A stretch of 64,000 nt of DNA from Otatea glauca (GCA_036346275.1 CM070730.1:43446918-43510917), one strand, 5' to 3'; shown: positions 11,801-23,228, numbered from the stretch's first letter. The notes: generated by a model from the letters alone, not told the origin. A program made the numbers and translations.

Positions 11801-12412
11801 AGGAGTCTCGCGCGCGGCGAGGAGTCAAAGATGCGGAGTGAAAGCCTCGCACGACGCCTTCAACGGGACTTAAGGGCTGCCTCGACGCGGCGCGAACGGC
11901 CGGGCGAAGTCACGCCATCAACGCCACGCCTCCGATGATCTCGCGGGATGAAGCGACATGGCGCGATCTCGTGGCGTTCGCGGCGGCGACGATCCGAAGG
12001 CTCACGCTACGGCGACGTGGCACACGACAGCGCGCGATCCGGACGGATGGTTTGGCTAGCGGCGCTTAGGGTTTCGGGGGGTAGGTGCGACACGCACAAG
12101 AATGGGCTCGGCCCATCGCTCATGTGATTTTAAAACATTTCACATTTAAAATAATTCCGAAATTCAATTAAATCATTTGGGGCTTTTAAAATAGCGAAAA
12201 ATTCTAGAAAAATTCCAGAAATTACTTTGAGATATTTGGAACTCAATTAAAATATTTTCAATAAAACTTTGCAAAAACTTTTCCATTATTCAATTTTTTT
12301 CAAGAAAAGCCCTATTTGAATAAATCCAATTAAATTTAAATAAATTTCCAAAATTTCTCAAAAATCAAAAATACTTCAAACTTTTAAATTAGAGCAAAAA
12401 TTAGGTGTTACA
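8824..12412 (-). repeat. 3' LTR of element B
   Basis: 3589 bp and intact. It starts TGTCGGGCCCCGAATCTGC on the plus strand and ends GGTGTTACA. It pairs with the split right LTR (18047-18969 and 43918-46628). The section 10800-12120 is GC-rich with overlapping chance ORFs on both strands and no domain. It is distantly related to the LTRs of A and D, for example in the shared CACTCAACAAGT stretch. Confidence 0.88.
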
Positions 12413-12424
12413 AACCTCCCCTTA
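12413..12424 (-). other. Polypurine tract of element B
   Basis: Minus-strand TTAAGGGGAGGTT directly precedes the 3' LTR, the usual plus-strand primer position; the same AGGGGAGGTT occurs in D and AGGGGGGAGGTT in A. Confidence 0.75.
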
Positions 12425-12429
12425 ATGTA

Positions 12430-12712
12430 ATCTCGCCCCGAGATGTAGGGTCATCTCTACGTAAATAGGTTAGGAAACTCCTTCTTCAGTCTTCTTGGCG
12501 CTCCCACGTGGCTTCACTTTCGAATGGTTACTCCATTGAATTCGCAGAAACGTGTTGACTTGTTCCTTGTCTCTCTGTCCATTACGCCTAGAATCTTCAT
12601 CGGATGTTCTTTGTAAGTCGATCTTCTTGCGCATCAATTGCCTCCAAAGGTGTTTGCTCCTCCTGTAGATCAAGACACTTCTTGATTGTGATACATGAAA
12701 TACATCATGCAC
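12430..12712 (-). pseudogene. Chromodomain region of element B polyprotein
   Basis: C-terminal tail of integrase in chromoviruses; a chromodomain directs integration by binding modified histone tails. Visible residues include FLRIQWSNHSKVKPRGS, a frameshifted version of the QWSNHSESEATWE motif that is readable in element A. The upstream part VFHVSQ marks the end of the integrase C-terminal domain. It is disrupted by frameshifts, so the ORF end at 12470 is not a real C-terminus. Confidence 0.65.
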
Positions 12713-13875
12713 TCTGCCAAAGACTGTGGTAACTCCAATCGATAAGCAACTTCACCTCTCATGCTCAAGATCTTGAATGGTCGATATATCCGGTGCGAAG
12801 TTTCCTTTGCATGGAACCTCTTGACTCCTTTGAGAGGTGTGACTCTAAGGTACACAAAATCTTGGGTTCAAAGCTCGGTTCCCTGCGACGGTTGTCAAGA
12901 TAACTCTTCCGCTTGATTGTGCAATCTTCAATCTTTCCCCGATCGTATGATCTGTTCTTCCGCTTCTTGAAGAATGTACGGTCCAAAACATGTCGCTCAC
13001 CTGTCTCATTCCAATTCAATGGTGTTCGACAGACCGACCATACAAAGCTTCAAATGGAGACATCTCAGAACTCGCTCGATAATCGTTGTTGTAGCTAAAC
13101 TCAAAGATAAGGCAAACACTTGTCCCATGAGGTGGAATATGCTAAAGCGCAGCTCTCAACATATCTTCCAATATCCGTTAACCTTCTCGCTTGACCATCC
13201 GTCTCATGGATGGTAGGTCAGATCAAGTTCAAACGAGTCCCCATTGCCTCATGTAGCTTACCCCAAAATCTAGAGGTAAATTGGGTACCTCTTTCTGACA
13301 CTATCTTTTTCGGTACTCCATGCAAGCAGACGATCCGTGCCATATAAAGTTCTGCTAACCGGTCTCCTAATAAGTGGTCTTTACTGGTATGAAATGTGCC
13401 ACCTTGGTTAAGCGATCCACTATGACCCATATGGAATCATATCCACTTTGTGTTCTGGGCAATCCGGTTATGAAATCCATACCAATTTCTTCCCATTTCC
13501 ATTCGTATCTTTAAGGGTTGTAATAGCCTGCTGGTCTTTGGTGCATAGCTTTGACTCTTTGGCATGTGTCACATAATGCAACATATTCGCGACTTCTCGT
13601 TTCATGCTTGGCCACCAAAATCTTTCCTTTAAATCTTGGTACATTTTCGCACTTCTGGATGAATTGAGTATCCGAGTCATGAGCCTCCTCCGTAATTAAT
13701 CGCTTCAACTCCTTTTGTTCTGTACACAAATACGCCTTTAAACCACATAGTACCTTGTTCATCCAGTTTGAAATCTTTTGCTTTGCCTTCATCCATTTTG
13801 CCCTTAATTCTTTTGATCTTATCATCATCTTTCGCCCTTCCTTGATCCGATCTTCCGGTAGGTCTTACTTCCAAG
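12670..13875 (-). pseudogene. Integrase of element B
   Basis: DDE integrase that would insert the cDNA. Pieces from N to C are the zinc-binding/core start (KMYQDLKERFWWPSMKREVA at about 13650-13590; CDTCQRVKAMHQRPAGYY in another frame at 13570-13511), the core with VSERGTQFTSRFWGKLHEAMG (13330-13240) and the C-terminal domain YLRVTPLKGVKRFHAKE plus IYRPFKILSMRGEVAYRLELP (12855-12680). The second catalytic Asp, expected in a SDRGTQF context, reads SERGTQF. At least five frames are needed, so it is a pseudogene, though some frameshifts may be sequence errors. Confidence 0.8.
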
Positions 13876-14111
13876 GTTGCTAGGAATCCTTCCGTACTAT
13901 TTCAGCTTCTAATTTCGAATTCCTTACACAATTCTCGCTCGACTGCTTCCATCAAAGATATTTACACTGTGGTTCTTTCGCTCAAGGCGCCCGCCACCAC
14001 GCTGGCTTTACCGTGGTGGTAGTGAATTCCTATATTATAATCCTTGATTAACTCTAACCATCTTCTTTGCCTCATATTTAGGTCACTTATGTGAAGATAT
14101 ACTTAAGACTT

Positions 14112-14438
14112 TTATGATCTCAGATACACTTCACATCTATTTCCGATGAGATGATGACGCCATATTTTTAGTGCATGCACCACGGCGACTAATTCCAAAT
14201 CATGAGTCGGATAGTTCTCCTCATGTGGTCTCAATTGCCTCGATGCATAGGCAATTACCTTCCTATTTTGCATCAACACGCATCCCAATCCTCGACGCGA
14301 TGCATCACAATAAATGTCAAGTCTTGATGAACGCTGTAAAACTAGTACAAAGCCGATGTTAATCTCCTCTTCAACTCCGAAAACTCTTCTCACACTCAAA
14401 GGCCCATAAGAATTTCCTTTCCTTTTCAACAATTGCAT
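14112..14438 (-). pseudogene. RNase H domain of element B
   Basis: Degrades the RNA strand of the RNA:DNA hybrid. Motifs: LDIYCDASRRGLGCVLMQ with the first catalytic Asp, VIAYASRQLRPHEENYPTHD, and LELVAVVHALKIWRHHLIGNRC with the catalytic Glu. The next motif (YTDHKSL) is altered to EVYLRS at the frame end. It lies directly downstream of the RT segment, as in all Ty3 elements. Confidence 0.82.
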
Positions 14439-14439
14439 A

Positions 14440-15130
14440 AGAGGTCTCGCAATCGAGAGAATCCTTCGATGAATCGACGGTAATACCCCGCCATTCCAAG
14501 GAAACTACGGATTTGGGTTACCGACTTGGGTTGTTCCCAATGTAGAACCGTCTCCACTTTCTTTGGATCTACCGCAACTCCTTCATTGCCATTATGTGTC
14601 CAAGAAATTCAACCTTATTCTTCCGTAAATCACATTTGCTAAATTTCGCAAACAATGCTGCTCTCTCAACTTTTCAAGGACTAGCCTCACATGCTCTGCG
14701 TGGTTTCTTCTCGCCTTGGAATAGATAAGGATATCATCTATGAATACGACTTACTAACTTGTCCAAGTATTCCATAAAACCTTATTCATTAAGTTCATAA
14801 AATATGTGGTGCATTTGTCAAACCAAAAGACATCATCAGAACTCGTGTTGTCCATATCTTGACGAAAATGCAGTCTTGGGATATCCTCTGATCGGATCTT
14901 CAGTTGATGGTATCCTGGATCGGAGATCAATTTTGGAGAAGACTCGCTCCTCTTAACCGGTCAAACAAATCATCGATCCTTGGGTAGAGGATACTTATTC
15001 TTTATCGTCACATCATTGAGTGCACGATAGTCTATACACATCCTAAAACTCCCGTCCTTCTTCTTGATTTAATAAGACAGGTGCTCCCCATGGCGATGAA
15101 CTAGGTCTTATAAATCCCTTTTCCAGCAGC
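14440..15130 (-). pseudogene. Reverse transcriptase of element B
   Basis: RT split over several frames. Recognisable on the minus strand: the EKGFIRPSSSPWGAPVL start (15130-15070, at the end of the protease ORF), a frame with DGSFRMCIDYRALNDV (about 15062-15010), the KIDLRSGYHQ-equivalent region near 14920, and the active-site box VVFIDDILIYS (about 14755-14720). FIDD in place of YVDD is normal in Tekay elements, so the active site itself is kept. Single-base shifts every 50-150 bp keep any long ORF from forming. Confidence 0.75.
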
Positions 15131-15549
15131 TCTTCAATTTGCTTCTTCATTTCCACCAATTCCTCTGTGGACATCCTGTAAGGTCTCTTAGCTATGGGAG
15201 CTGTCCCTGGAACCAGCTCTATCACGAACTCGATATCTCTATCTGGCAGCATTCCAGGTAAATCTTCCGGGAAAACATCCGGATATTCATTGACTATGGG
15301 CACTTCCTCTAAGCTGACGGTCTTCACGCTGTTGACCATCAATTGTCCATCCCGCACTAATTTTGCTTCAAACTCAATCTTCTTTCCATCCGGGCTTTCG
15401 ATCGATATGACTCTTTTTCCGCAGTCCAGCACTGCCTTGTGATTGGTTAACCAATCCATTCCCAGGATAACATCCAAAGTTTGGGTATTAAGGACGATTA
15501 AGTTCGCTAGGAACTCAACTCCATTAATTATTAGTCTTACCCGTAACAT
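15043..15549 (-). CDS. Protease C-terminal half and RT start of element B
   Basis: 168 residues. It begins after the DSGA active-site loop, which is shifted out of frame at about 15560-15700. It contains the retropepsin strand FLANLIVLNTQTLDVILGMDWL (ILGMDWL is the conserved second half), then the PR-RT linker EYPDVFPEDLPGMLPDRDIEF, and the RT N-terminus KRPYRMSTEELVEMKKQIEELLEKGFIRPS. It ends by frameshift at NQEEGREF, where FVRKKDGS is expected. Confidence 0.82.
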   Translation of the reverse strand: MLRVRLIINGVEFLANLIVLNTQTLDVILGMDWLTNHKAVLDCGKRVISIESPDGKKIEFEAKLVRDGQLMVNSVKTVSLEEVPIVNEYPDVFPEDLPGMLPDRDIEFVIELVPGTAPIAKRPYRMSTEELVEMKKQIEELLEKGFIRPSSSPWGAPVLLNQEEGREF

Positions 15550-15734
15550 CCTACTTTAGATCGGAGTTCGATCCAGGATTGACTATAAGCACACATTTAA
15601 GATTCACTATTTCCATATCATTTTGAACAGCAAAATCTCGGAAATAAAAGAATGCGAAGCTCGAATCAAATAAAACAAAGAGTGGCATCGAGTTTACTAG
15701 AACTTACCCAAGACAACATCCGTGGCGCTCGACT

Positions 15735-16510
15735 TCATCCGCTGTAATGTGGTTGATTCGGCCGTCGCAGTTCCTTGGGATGGAGTTGTCGCTGTTGATG
15801 CCCCGCGTTCACGATTGGCAGGAGTCCTTGCCGGTGTGTTCCCAAGTTAAAGCGGACCGGGTGACACCTCCTTCTTAGGGCAATTATTGGCAAATGCCCC
15901 ATTTCATTGCAATGATAGCAACGCCTTCCCATCGCTCGAGAGCTTCCTCCACCGCGCTACGCTTCGGCCGAGTCTCGAACATTCTCGACCCATCGGGCGA
16001 TTTGCGGCAGTGGTACCCTATCATTTCCTCCGGTGGTACGGATGAATCGCTGAGGTGCCGCCTTCCGCCTCCGCCCCGATGACCTCCTTGTTGCGCCATT
16101 CTCGCGCTTCTGTTGTCATCCAACTCTGGCGCTTGTCCTCTAAGATAAGAGCTTTGTTAACTAGCTCTTGGAAGTCGTGGAATGTGTGGGTGATCGGCCC
16201 CACTGCAACCTCGCATTCAATCCTTCATGAAGCGGGATTGTCCGCCTTATCCGTAGCCACGCCCCTCCGTGCGAGCGTGCGCTTGGGTAAATTTGTTCGT
16301 AATCGCCACCGATCGCCCCTTGCTTGAGGCTCCGAATTCCTCCTTTTGAGATCCATGATACCTCGGGTACATGGTAATCGCGAAAGCCGAGGTGAATTCT
16401 CCCACGTGATACTCTGTGGGTCCTCATGAGTCGCGCAGGTTTTCCCACCATTCTCGCGGCGGTCCTTCGAGTTGATGAGAGGCATAGAGTACCCTCTCAT
16501 GTCCTACACA
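15735..16510 (-). pseudogene. Gag of element B with CCHC knuckle
   Basis: Gag in at least four frames. On the minus strand from right: a frame with WENSPRLSRL and HEDPQS (capsid core), RDYHVPE and KGGIRSLKQG (16370-16310), HTFHDFQELVNKALILEDKRQ (16190-16130) and the nucleocapsid knuckle RCYHCNEMGH (15930-15895). These blocks are in the same order as in the gag of A and D, where they are in longer frames. The N-terminal third of Gag (16510-16870) is not readable as one frame. Confidence 0.75.
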
Positions 16511-17110
16511 CCGGGTAATGTGCGACTTCCTTTCAATTGTCCTTAGCCAATCGTCCGCTTCCAAAGTGGATTGGCGTTACTCGAGAAAGTAGGTGGACGG
16601 GTTCTCATAAACTCCGACAACCCGAGTAGGGTGTGGTCCATGGTTACCCCTGTGTTGAACATTCGCAGCACTTGGTTGGATATCCGCCGCATGGTTTGAA
16701 CCATCGTGTTCATAAGTTGAGTCCGGCATCAAGAAGGCTCCTGTGTTACAGATATCGACCTGCGACGATTGAGGAATCGGCTCTTCATTCCGTTATCCCA
16801 CCGTTAGCTCCACTTCCTGGCTCCAACATTTCCACGTGTCCTCACCATCTGCTGCAAGCTTCCAACGTTAAGAAAAGAAGAAAGCATAGACAAGTAGAAG
16901 AATTTATGTGGGGAAACAGTGTAACTTAATTTATTTAGCCACTTTATTGATATAATATAAAGTCGTATGGTTGCTCACAAGTGCCTAAGGGCAATGCAAC
17001 GATACGGACACTCACAACCCAAAACAAGTAAGCAAACATAGGACTCTATGACGACTCACACCTAATGGTGACTCAAGAAAAAGACGCGACTCAACCTTCG
17101 AGTCTCGACA

Positions 17111-17860
17111 CTATACTCTACTAAACTCGATCACCATCGAGCCAACCCGGTGTGGCTCCCGAGCATACACCGTGGGTGCTCGCATCGGGTGAACTGATCC
17201 CAAGACCTCATCGCAGTGGTGCAAAAGACCCCATCGACTGCCGTCCCGGCTGCTCGCTCCTACACCGGTGCCTCTGCTCGCCTGCTCCTCCGGATCTGGA
17301 TCGTAACTCTGTGGTCGCTCAGCTCGGGTCCGCATAAAGCCATCTCCAACTCCCGGATCTTCGCATGGAGTGGGCTAAGCCCTCCCGCACTGGATCTCGC
17401 CTCCGTGACTCGCCGCGGGTCCTCCGCAGCCTCGGACTGCCTCGCTCAGGGCGTCCTCGGGCGATGACGCACTCGCCGGTTGGGTGATAGTGGCGTCCTC
17501 CTCCACAAGCTCCATCCTGTCAAAATGATTGTCTCGACGCTGATGGTGACGAAAGACGGTGCCTCCAACTCTGCGGAGTAAGTGCGGGCACCGCCGATCG
17601 CTCGTCGTCGGCCGCCTCTCGGATTCCAGCCTCAAAAGAAGAACTCGACCAAATGTAGATAGGATGGCTCGCCTCGCCCTTTCCCGAGCATACATCGTGA
17701 TCTTGACATCCCAGCGACGCCAAGTCTCGCCGCACTCACCAAGTCCTCGACATGTTGGTCATCAAAACCTCCGAGCAATCGCATCATACGCCATAACTCC
17801 ATGGCGATCCTCCGGTGCGCTCTCCATAGGTATGGATCATCCTCATCTCGCCAAAACAAA
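17111..17860 (-). pseudogene. Additional 5' ORF of element B (upstream of gag)
   Basis: Between primer site and gag, the minus strand holds coding-like frames at 17859-17632 (start MFWRDEDDPYLWRAHRRIA, then LWRMMRLLGGFDDQHVEDL), 17695-17375 and 17335-17111. They are rich in charged residues and match nothing I recognise. A and D have an ORF at the same place, but its sequence is different. I infer an element-specific accessory ORF, broken by frameshifts. Confidence 0.4.
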
Positions 17861-18031
17861 CCTTGTTTAAATTAAACAGAGAATAATAAAATTCAAAGAT
17901 AGGTATGAAACAAGAGAGAAGAGATAAGTCAAGATTTCATTGATATTCTTGCTCAAGTTGATTAGGTCTTTAGAAAATAGTTTTACCCTCCTAGGCACAA
18001 CCAAACTAGGGTCAAGACCTACACCAACTCC

Positions 18032-18044
18032 GCTCGATACCACC
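18032..18044 (-). other. Primer-binding site of element B
   Basis: Minus strand GGTGGTATCGAGC, two bases after the LTR end. It matches the 3' end complement of initiator-Met tRNA (TGGTATCAGAGC) except for CAG read as CG, the defect seen throughout the window. Confidence 0.75.
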
Positions 18045-18046
18045 TC

Positions 18047-18969
18047 TGTCGGGCCCCGACCGCAAATCCGACCCTCTGTGTATTCTCGTGCGACCCAGAT
18101 CACGCTAGCACACACAGCATACTGTGGTTGCACATCATGCATAAACACAAGGATATAAGAATAAATAGTGCAAACATGTATATAAACCGAGTTGTACGAC
18201 CTTATGGTCTCCTTACGAGATAAGTTAGCCACACAGGCTTACATTAATCAAAGTAAAGAAATAGCAATGAACATAAGTAAAAGTCGTGGAAGCCTTCATA
18301 TTGCCACAGTAACCGACCGGGCTTGCCCCTAGTTCATCGTGTCCTCGATGTACTCCTCCTCCCAAGCCGGTGTAGTCTCATCCACCGATGTTGGGCTTGA
18401 TAAGCAAGGTGGGGTGAGTACACAAGGCACTCAACAAGTAATGCATGTAATGCGGCGCTATTACTATATGCGAGCTTATTCCAAAGGATTGGCTTAAATG
18501 GTTCTTTTGCATCAAGCAAAGATTTTTAACCAATATCTTAGTTAGATTAAAGCAAAGGAACAGCTTATACGCAATAATAATTTCAAATGGTTTTTCCTCG
18601 AGGATTCTCGCACACACCTTTTAATACATTTTAACACTTGGCACACACCACCCCTTCCATGTTTTGTTTATGAAAATCTACCCTTGATCTGTAATCCCGA
18701 GCAATGCTCAATACCGTGAGCACGGCTATTCTAATAGTTTTGACACTGCAGAGGTTGTACACTTTACCCACAAGATACACCGCCACCACACACGGTGATT
18801 GTCCGCAACAAAGCTTTTCAGAACCTCTACCTTAACAAAAGAACCTCTCCTGTATTGCCTTCGCTATCACTTCCCTCACACAGAGCCGAAGTATAGGACC
18901 GGCCAATCACCGTTGGATGGGCACCAAGCCGTAGCACAGGTACGCTCCCCCATACAGATACACCCCTGT
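18047..18969 (-). repeat. 5' LTR of element B, part 1
   Basis: Starts TGTCGGGCCCCGACC and aligns to 8824-9750 of the left LTR. It is interrupted at TGT (18967-18969) by CACTA element C and resumes at 43918. Confidence 0.88.
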
Positions 18970-18979
18970 CACTACTACA
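18970..18979. repeat. Left terminal inverted repeat of CACTA element C
   Basis: CACTACTACA, the canonical CACTA terminus; pairs with 43905-43914. Confidence 0.9.
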
Positions 18980-18994
18980 CAAATATACATCACA

Positions 18995-19625
18995 ATCGGT
19001 TCTTTTTCGTCATCACAGTCGGTTCTGGTGGTGACACAAAGTCATGAGACAGAGATGAGGCGGACATTATTACAGTCGGTTCTTGCCCGATAGAGATGAT
19101 ATGGTCATCTCTATCGGTTCTTTAAAAGAAGCGATAGAGATGATGGTATTATCTCTATCGGTTCTTTGAAAGAAGCGATAGAGTGATATAGTCATCTCTA
19201 TCGGTTCTAAAGAACCGATAGAGATGACTATATCATCTCTATCGCTTCTTTCAAAGAACCGATAGAGATAATACCATCATCTCTATCGCTTCTTTTAAAG
19301 AACCGATAGAGATAATACCATCATCTCTATCGCTTCTTTCAAAGAACCAATAGAGATAATACCATCATCTCTATCGCTTCTTTTAAAGAACCGATAGAGA
19401 TGACTTCATAATCTCTATCGCTTCTTAAAAAGAACCGATAGAGATAATATACTCATCTCTATCACTTCTTTGAAAGAACCGATAGAGATGAATATCCTCA
19501 TCTCTATCACTTCTTGTAAAGAACCGATAGAGATGAGTTCATTATCCCTATCACTTCTTTCAAAGAACCGATAGAGATGACCGCCACATCTCTATCATTT
19601 TCTTGTGAGAACCGACAGAGATGAA
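18995..19625. repeat. Left subterminal array of element C (44-bp units, folded)
   Basis: About 14 units around the core ATCTCTATCGGTTCTTT and its complement AAAGAACCGATAGAGAT, spacing 44 bp. Each unit is itself an inverted repeat. Orientation flips at about 19209: the left units (19103-19208) are the reverse complement of 19211-19318 almost base for base, a palindrome with arms of about 105 bp. Subterminal repeats of CACTA elements are the binding sites of the TNPA-type accessory protein in En/Spm; that role is inferred here. Confidence 0.85.
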
Positions 19626-20052
19626 GGGGTGGTGTGCTATCACATTCTAATCAAGCACATATTGCACACAATATGCACATATCACATTCACACGTAAATT
19701 ATGCACAACATATCACATTCAACAAACATGAACACCTTGTTTCAACAAACACATATCACATTCGTTAACAAAATAGAACGTAAACATGCTTAACCATAAG
19801 TACACATGCAATCGCATTCGGATATGTAATATTTGTTCACATCTGGTCTAGTAGGAGCTTTTGGGATCTCTAAACCGTCCGCCCTCCGACAAGCATTCTA
19901 TCCAGCACACCGCATAAGTGGTCTCAGATCTTGTTGAGTGCAAGGTCGTTTACACTCTTCCGGGGATAACGGTATTCGCAAGATAGAAACGAGTGCTCTA
20001 ATTTGAGTTTTCAAATTTCCATGTGAAAGACTAATTGTATATGCATGTACTA

Positions 20053-20503
20053 CCTCGTGGAAACGGTGCGAGCCGACAATCAAGATCACCATGTGTTGCA
20101 TGACATACAAACCACAGTGATCGTCGTCACGCCACTGTTGATGACACTCGTGAAGAAAGAAAAATAAATTAAGAGACAAAGAAAATATGTCGAAAATCTA
20201 AATCTTATATATGATAGCAACTTGTACCTTGAAGCGGACATACTCCACTTGGAGCCCTTTTGTCGTCGTGTGTCCCTCCCGCTCGACGTATTCCTTGAAA
20301 CCCCTATATACATTGGAAAGATGTCGTTGAGTAAAAAATAATGAATGTAGTTAAATACGTAAAATGTTAGATAAGAGTGGCGCACTTACTTCCAAAGGAG
20401 GCTTGATCGCAGAGGCCATCGGTCTCTTATCAACCGAATTAAAAGTGTACACTTTGTTGTCTCTCGGAAGGAGCACGAGTAGAACCCAATGGTTGCTTAT
20501 TAA
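20053..20503 (-). pseudogene. Ulp1-like (C48) protease catalytic exons in element C
   Basis: Three exons keep the reading frame across two introns. Exon 1 (to 20400) contains SNHWVLLVLLPRDNKVYTF with the catalytic His, and FNSVDKRP with the catalytic Asp. Intron 20399-20304 is GTAAGT...TATATAG. Exon 2 (20303-20228) reads GFKEYVEREGHTTTKGLQVE. Intron 20227-20135 is GTACAAG...CAACAG. Exon 3 (20134-20054) reads WRDDDHCGLYVMQHM with the catalytic Cys. Exon 3 ends at another GT. His, Asp and Cys are all present in the order of SUMO/Ulp1-family proteases. Its substrate is unknown. Confidence 0.7.
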
Positions 20504-22203
20504 ATGGTATGCAAATAAGAAAATAAGTTCACATACGGTTTGGTGTGTAGAAGTAATTGAACAGTGAAGTAGTACTTACTCCTCGTGGTACGGAATAGAA
20601 TGAAGTCCTTCTTCGACTCACCTTGCAATGCCCTCTTGATGTAGCCGCAACCCATTCCGGTTGAAGCCTAGCCATCGTCATGACACAAGCTCGTGGTCGA
20701 CGAACCCAACTAGTTGTCGATTCATCACGACCGCGCCTCATCGCCTCGCAACTCGCATTGAATGTTAAAAGCGTAATGCAAAATCCTATGGAAGTCATAA
20801 GGTCGTACAACGTGGTGCGATACTCACAGCGCCCGTGATCGCATAAGAGAAATATCGATGGCTACCGGCTGGTACAGACGAGACAGATCCTCAAAACTAA
20901 TCGAATGTCCCATCCTCCTCGCGTGGAAATGTCCCTTTCAGATCTAACATTGAAGTCTACACGCCGCTATCTTTCGCTTTGTCAAAGTACCATCCATGGA
21001 GTATCGAGTCCATATGCCTAGAGCGCTCAATTTCTCGGGAGGCGTATGGGCTTTCCATGTACGTAGGCCTTAAAATCATAAGGCTTCATCAGGTCTGCGG
21101 CCGCTCTCCTTTCGGGCCAAGGAGTCTCCGAGACCGGGCGATGGGCTTTTCATGTACCGAGGGGCGCTGTGGCCTTTGTGAGCCTAGCCTTTTAGCAGAG
21201 GCTTCAGTGGTTCTGTGGTTGTCGTGCTAGTCCTTTTATACACCAGCTCAGACTTTGTGTAGGGCTCGTCACGGTCGTGGGAGCAGCGCAGTACGGTAGG
21301 AACCTACAAAGCACGCGATAATTAAGTAACTTGTTGCAATACTACCGAATGGTACGTAAGACGGAGGGATGTTTACCTTGACCAAGACGACGCTCGTGGG
21401 CCACTTGATGAACGACATCCGCGCTTAGCCCGAGAGTGGTGATGTCTTCGTTAGGGGAACTCGAGCACATGTGATAAGAAGGCTTCGTGGACGTAGTCCA
21501 CCGACCTCATGTAGCCCTTCCCAAAGGCCGACCATGCACCGTGTCGGTCTCCTTGCATGGAAATGCAACACGCGCTGCACCTCAACAGGAAATCCGCCTT
21601 CCGTCGTGGTGAGCCGGCACTTGGTAGGCGCCGCAAAAGTGCGCAACTTGAGAGAAAACATATGAAGAGTTACCTCGCACCATTAAGTAAGGCAAAATTA
21701 ATTATTACCTTCACTGGGACCGGACTTATCGCTTTTGGAACCGCAGCTACTTGGTGGGGCATGTGTTTCTACAAGAGGCGGGGCATCCGCTCGACTGGGA
21801 GATCATCGCCATCATCTCGCCCTTAGGCGCTTCTCACGTGCCATCATCTCCACCTCATCTCCTCCTCACGTGCCATCATCCGCACCTCATCTCCTCCTCA
21901 TCTCCTCCGAGATCTCCTCCTCACCGCTCCCTGCGTGTCCTTCAGCGCCCGCACGTGCCTCCCATGTTCTTGATCCGTACTCGGCAAGATCTTGGAAGTA
22001 GGACTTCTTCAGATGCCCGACCTGCGGCAAGCACCCGCCCTTATGGTCGAGCTTCCGATCGCAGATGGATAGGATGTCATTTGACCCTTGGCTAAGAAAG
22101 GTTCCCGCTCTTTCCTCCGCTTACCTCTTCCGCAATAAGCGAGTACGAATTAGATCTTAAATACGAGAGGAATGGTCTCTCGCAATGTAGTAAGTTTGAT
22201 ATC

Positions 22204-22700
22204 TTACGATGGCGGAGACGACTTGCGCGTAGTGGGGTTTGGTACTACCACCGCCCGTCCGCGGTTTTCTTTGTCCTCGCTAATACCCGACCACGTGCCC
22301 CGCCTCACATATGTGCGAGTAAGGCATCGCTGTCCCGAGTTGGCGCACTCCTCGGCTAGTCGTGCCCATTCTCGCTTTCTTCCTTCGAGCCACCGAACCA
22401 AGGTGGTGCGCGTGCGTGTTCAGCCTTTGGGTAGCAACGTTCCTCTGTCTCAGCTTGTCTGCCTCGGGCGTACTCTTGATCCTCGTGAACTCCTCCCAAA
22501 CATCGTTAGTCACGAACGGATACCTCTCGAATGGTGCACGGCCTTTCAAAGACGTACTCACCGTGCATGTAGACCTCGGCGCCTCGAGCCACACCCATCC
22601 TCTTCAAGGCGCATCACCGCATTGTTTTCATCCTCCTCTTCTATAATCCATTTTCCTTAACCTCATCCCACACCGGTTCTTCCGCTCGACGACCTCCTTT
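22204..22700 (-). pseudogene. Transposase_24-like segment of element C second gene
   Basis: Minus-strand frames at 22594-22280 and 22401-22204. Features: a W-E-E-F motif in NDVWEEFTRIKSTPE, then a basic RQRNVATQRL stretch, HHLGSVARRKKARMG, and a downstream REWARLAEE segment. This pattern (W..F...K..PE...L...N...R....H..G) is what I know from Plant transposase (Ptta/En/Spm) domains. Upstream, at 22740-22650, VPITVKDWRKEVVE resembles the region that precedes it. The function is presumed DNA binding or transposition accessory. Confidence 0.55.
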
Positions 22701-22978
22701 CTCCAATCCTTAACCGTTATGGGAACTCTCTCCTCACCAGCTGCCCGAGGAATGAGCGGTATCGCCCTTATACTTGGGAGGACCTGCAAACGCCCGTCGC
22801 ATTGAAGTGGAGAATTTGCGGCGTTCTCGCTGTGGGCCCTTTGCTCGGTCCTCTGCCTTCCTCACCTTACTCCCCTCGACATTTGGAACCCGGCCCGCCG
22901 ACACTTGAAGTTGGCTTGGCCCTCAGAGCACCTTCTACTCTTTTCTCGCGATGAGCCGATGCTCTCTAATTGCGACAT

Positions 22979-23228
22979 TTTGAGTTTTCTTATCTAACAT
23001 GGACATATATTTCACATGAGAGAAAGCAATTCGTAGCTATTATGTGAACTTCACAATAAATCATCTAAAATAACAGATCAATGGATAATTCATAGCATGT
23101 CATTGTTCTAGCATATTGCACTAGAGTAATGTATGAATGAATGATCTTCAAGACAAGTCCGTATGTAGACCAACTAAATACGCATTTGACGATAACTCCT
23201 AATCTCTAAATAGGTTTGGTCCTATCCC
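22979..23228 (-). other. AT-rich leader between palindromic cassette and second CACTA gene
   Basis: About 250 bp, AT-rich, no ORF of note and no repeat. It separates palindrome copy 1 from the ATG at 22978 and is probably the 5' leader of the second gene. Confidence 0.4.

Larger units (their letters stand above)
19890..22978 (-). pseudogene. Second CACTA gene: Transposase_24 plus Ulp1-like protease
   Basis: Minus-strand gene with a possible ATG at 22978 (MSQLESIGSSREK). From N to C: a basic region, a Transposase_24 (Ptta/En/Spm)-like segment at 22600-22204 (VWEEFTRIKSTPEADKL... then HHLGS and a W-rich stretch), a middle segment at 21661-21425, and a C48/Ulp1-like protease at about 20900-20050. 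Grass CACTA elements are known to carry such an Ulp1-bearing second ORF. Frames shift repeatedly between 20900 and 22900, so the gene as read is broken. It is on the same strand as TNP2 and is preceded by the same palindromic cassette. Confidence 0.65.

Noticed and set aside
18995..19625. Regular 44-bp repeats suggestive of a CRISPR array
   Set aside because: The units are palindromic and alternate in orientation, have no unique spacers, and sit next to a CACTA terminus in plant DNA.
19890..20503. Independent host SUMO-protease gene
   Set aside because: It lies inside the CACTA element on the same strand and downstream of a Transposase_24 segment, the known arrangement for transposon-borne Ulp1-like domains.
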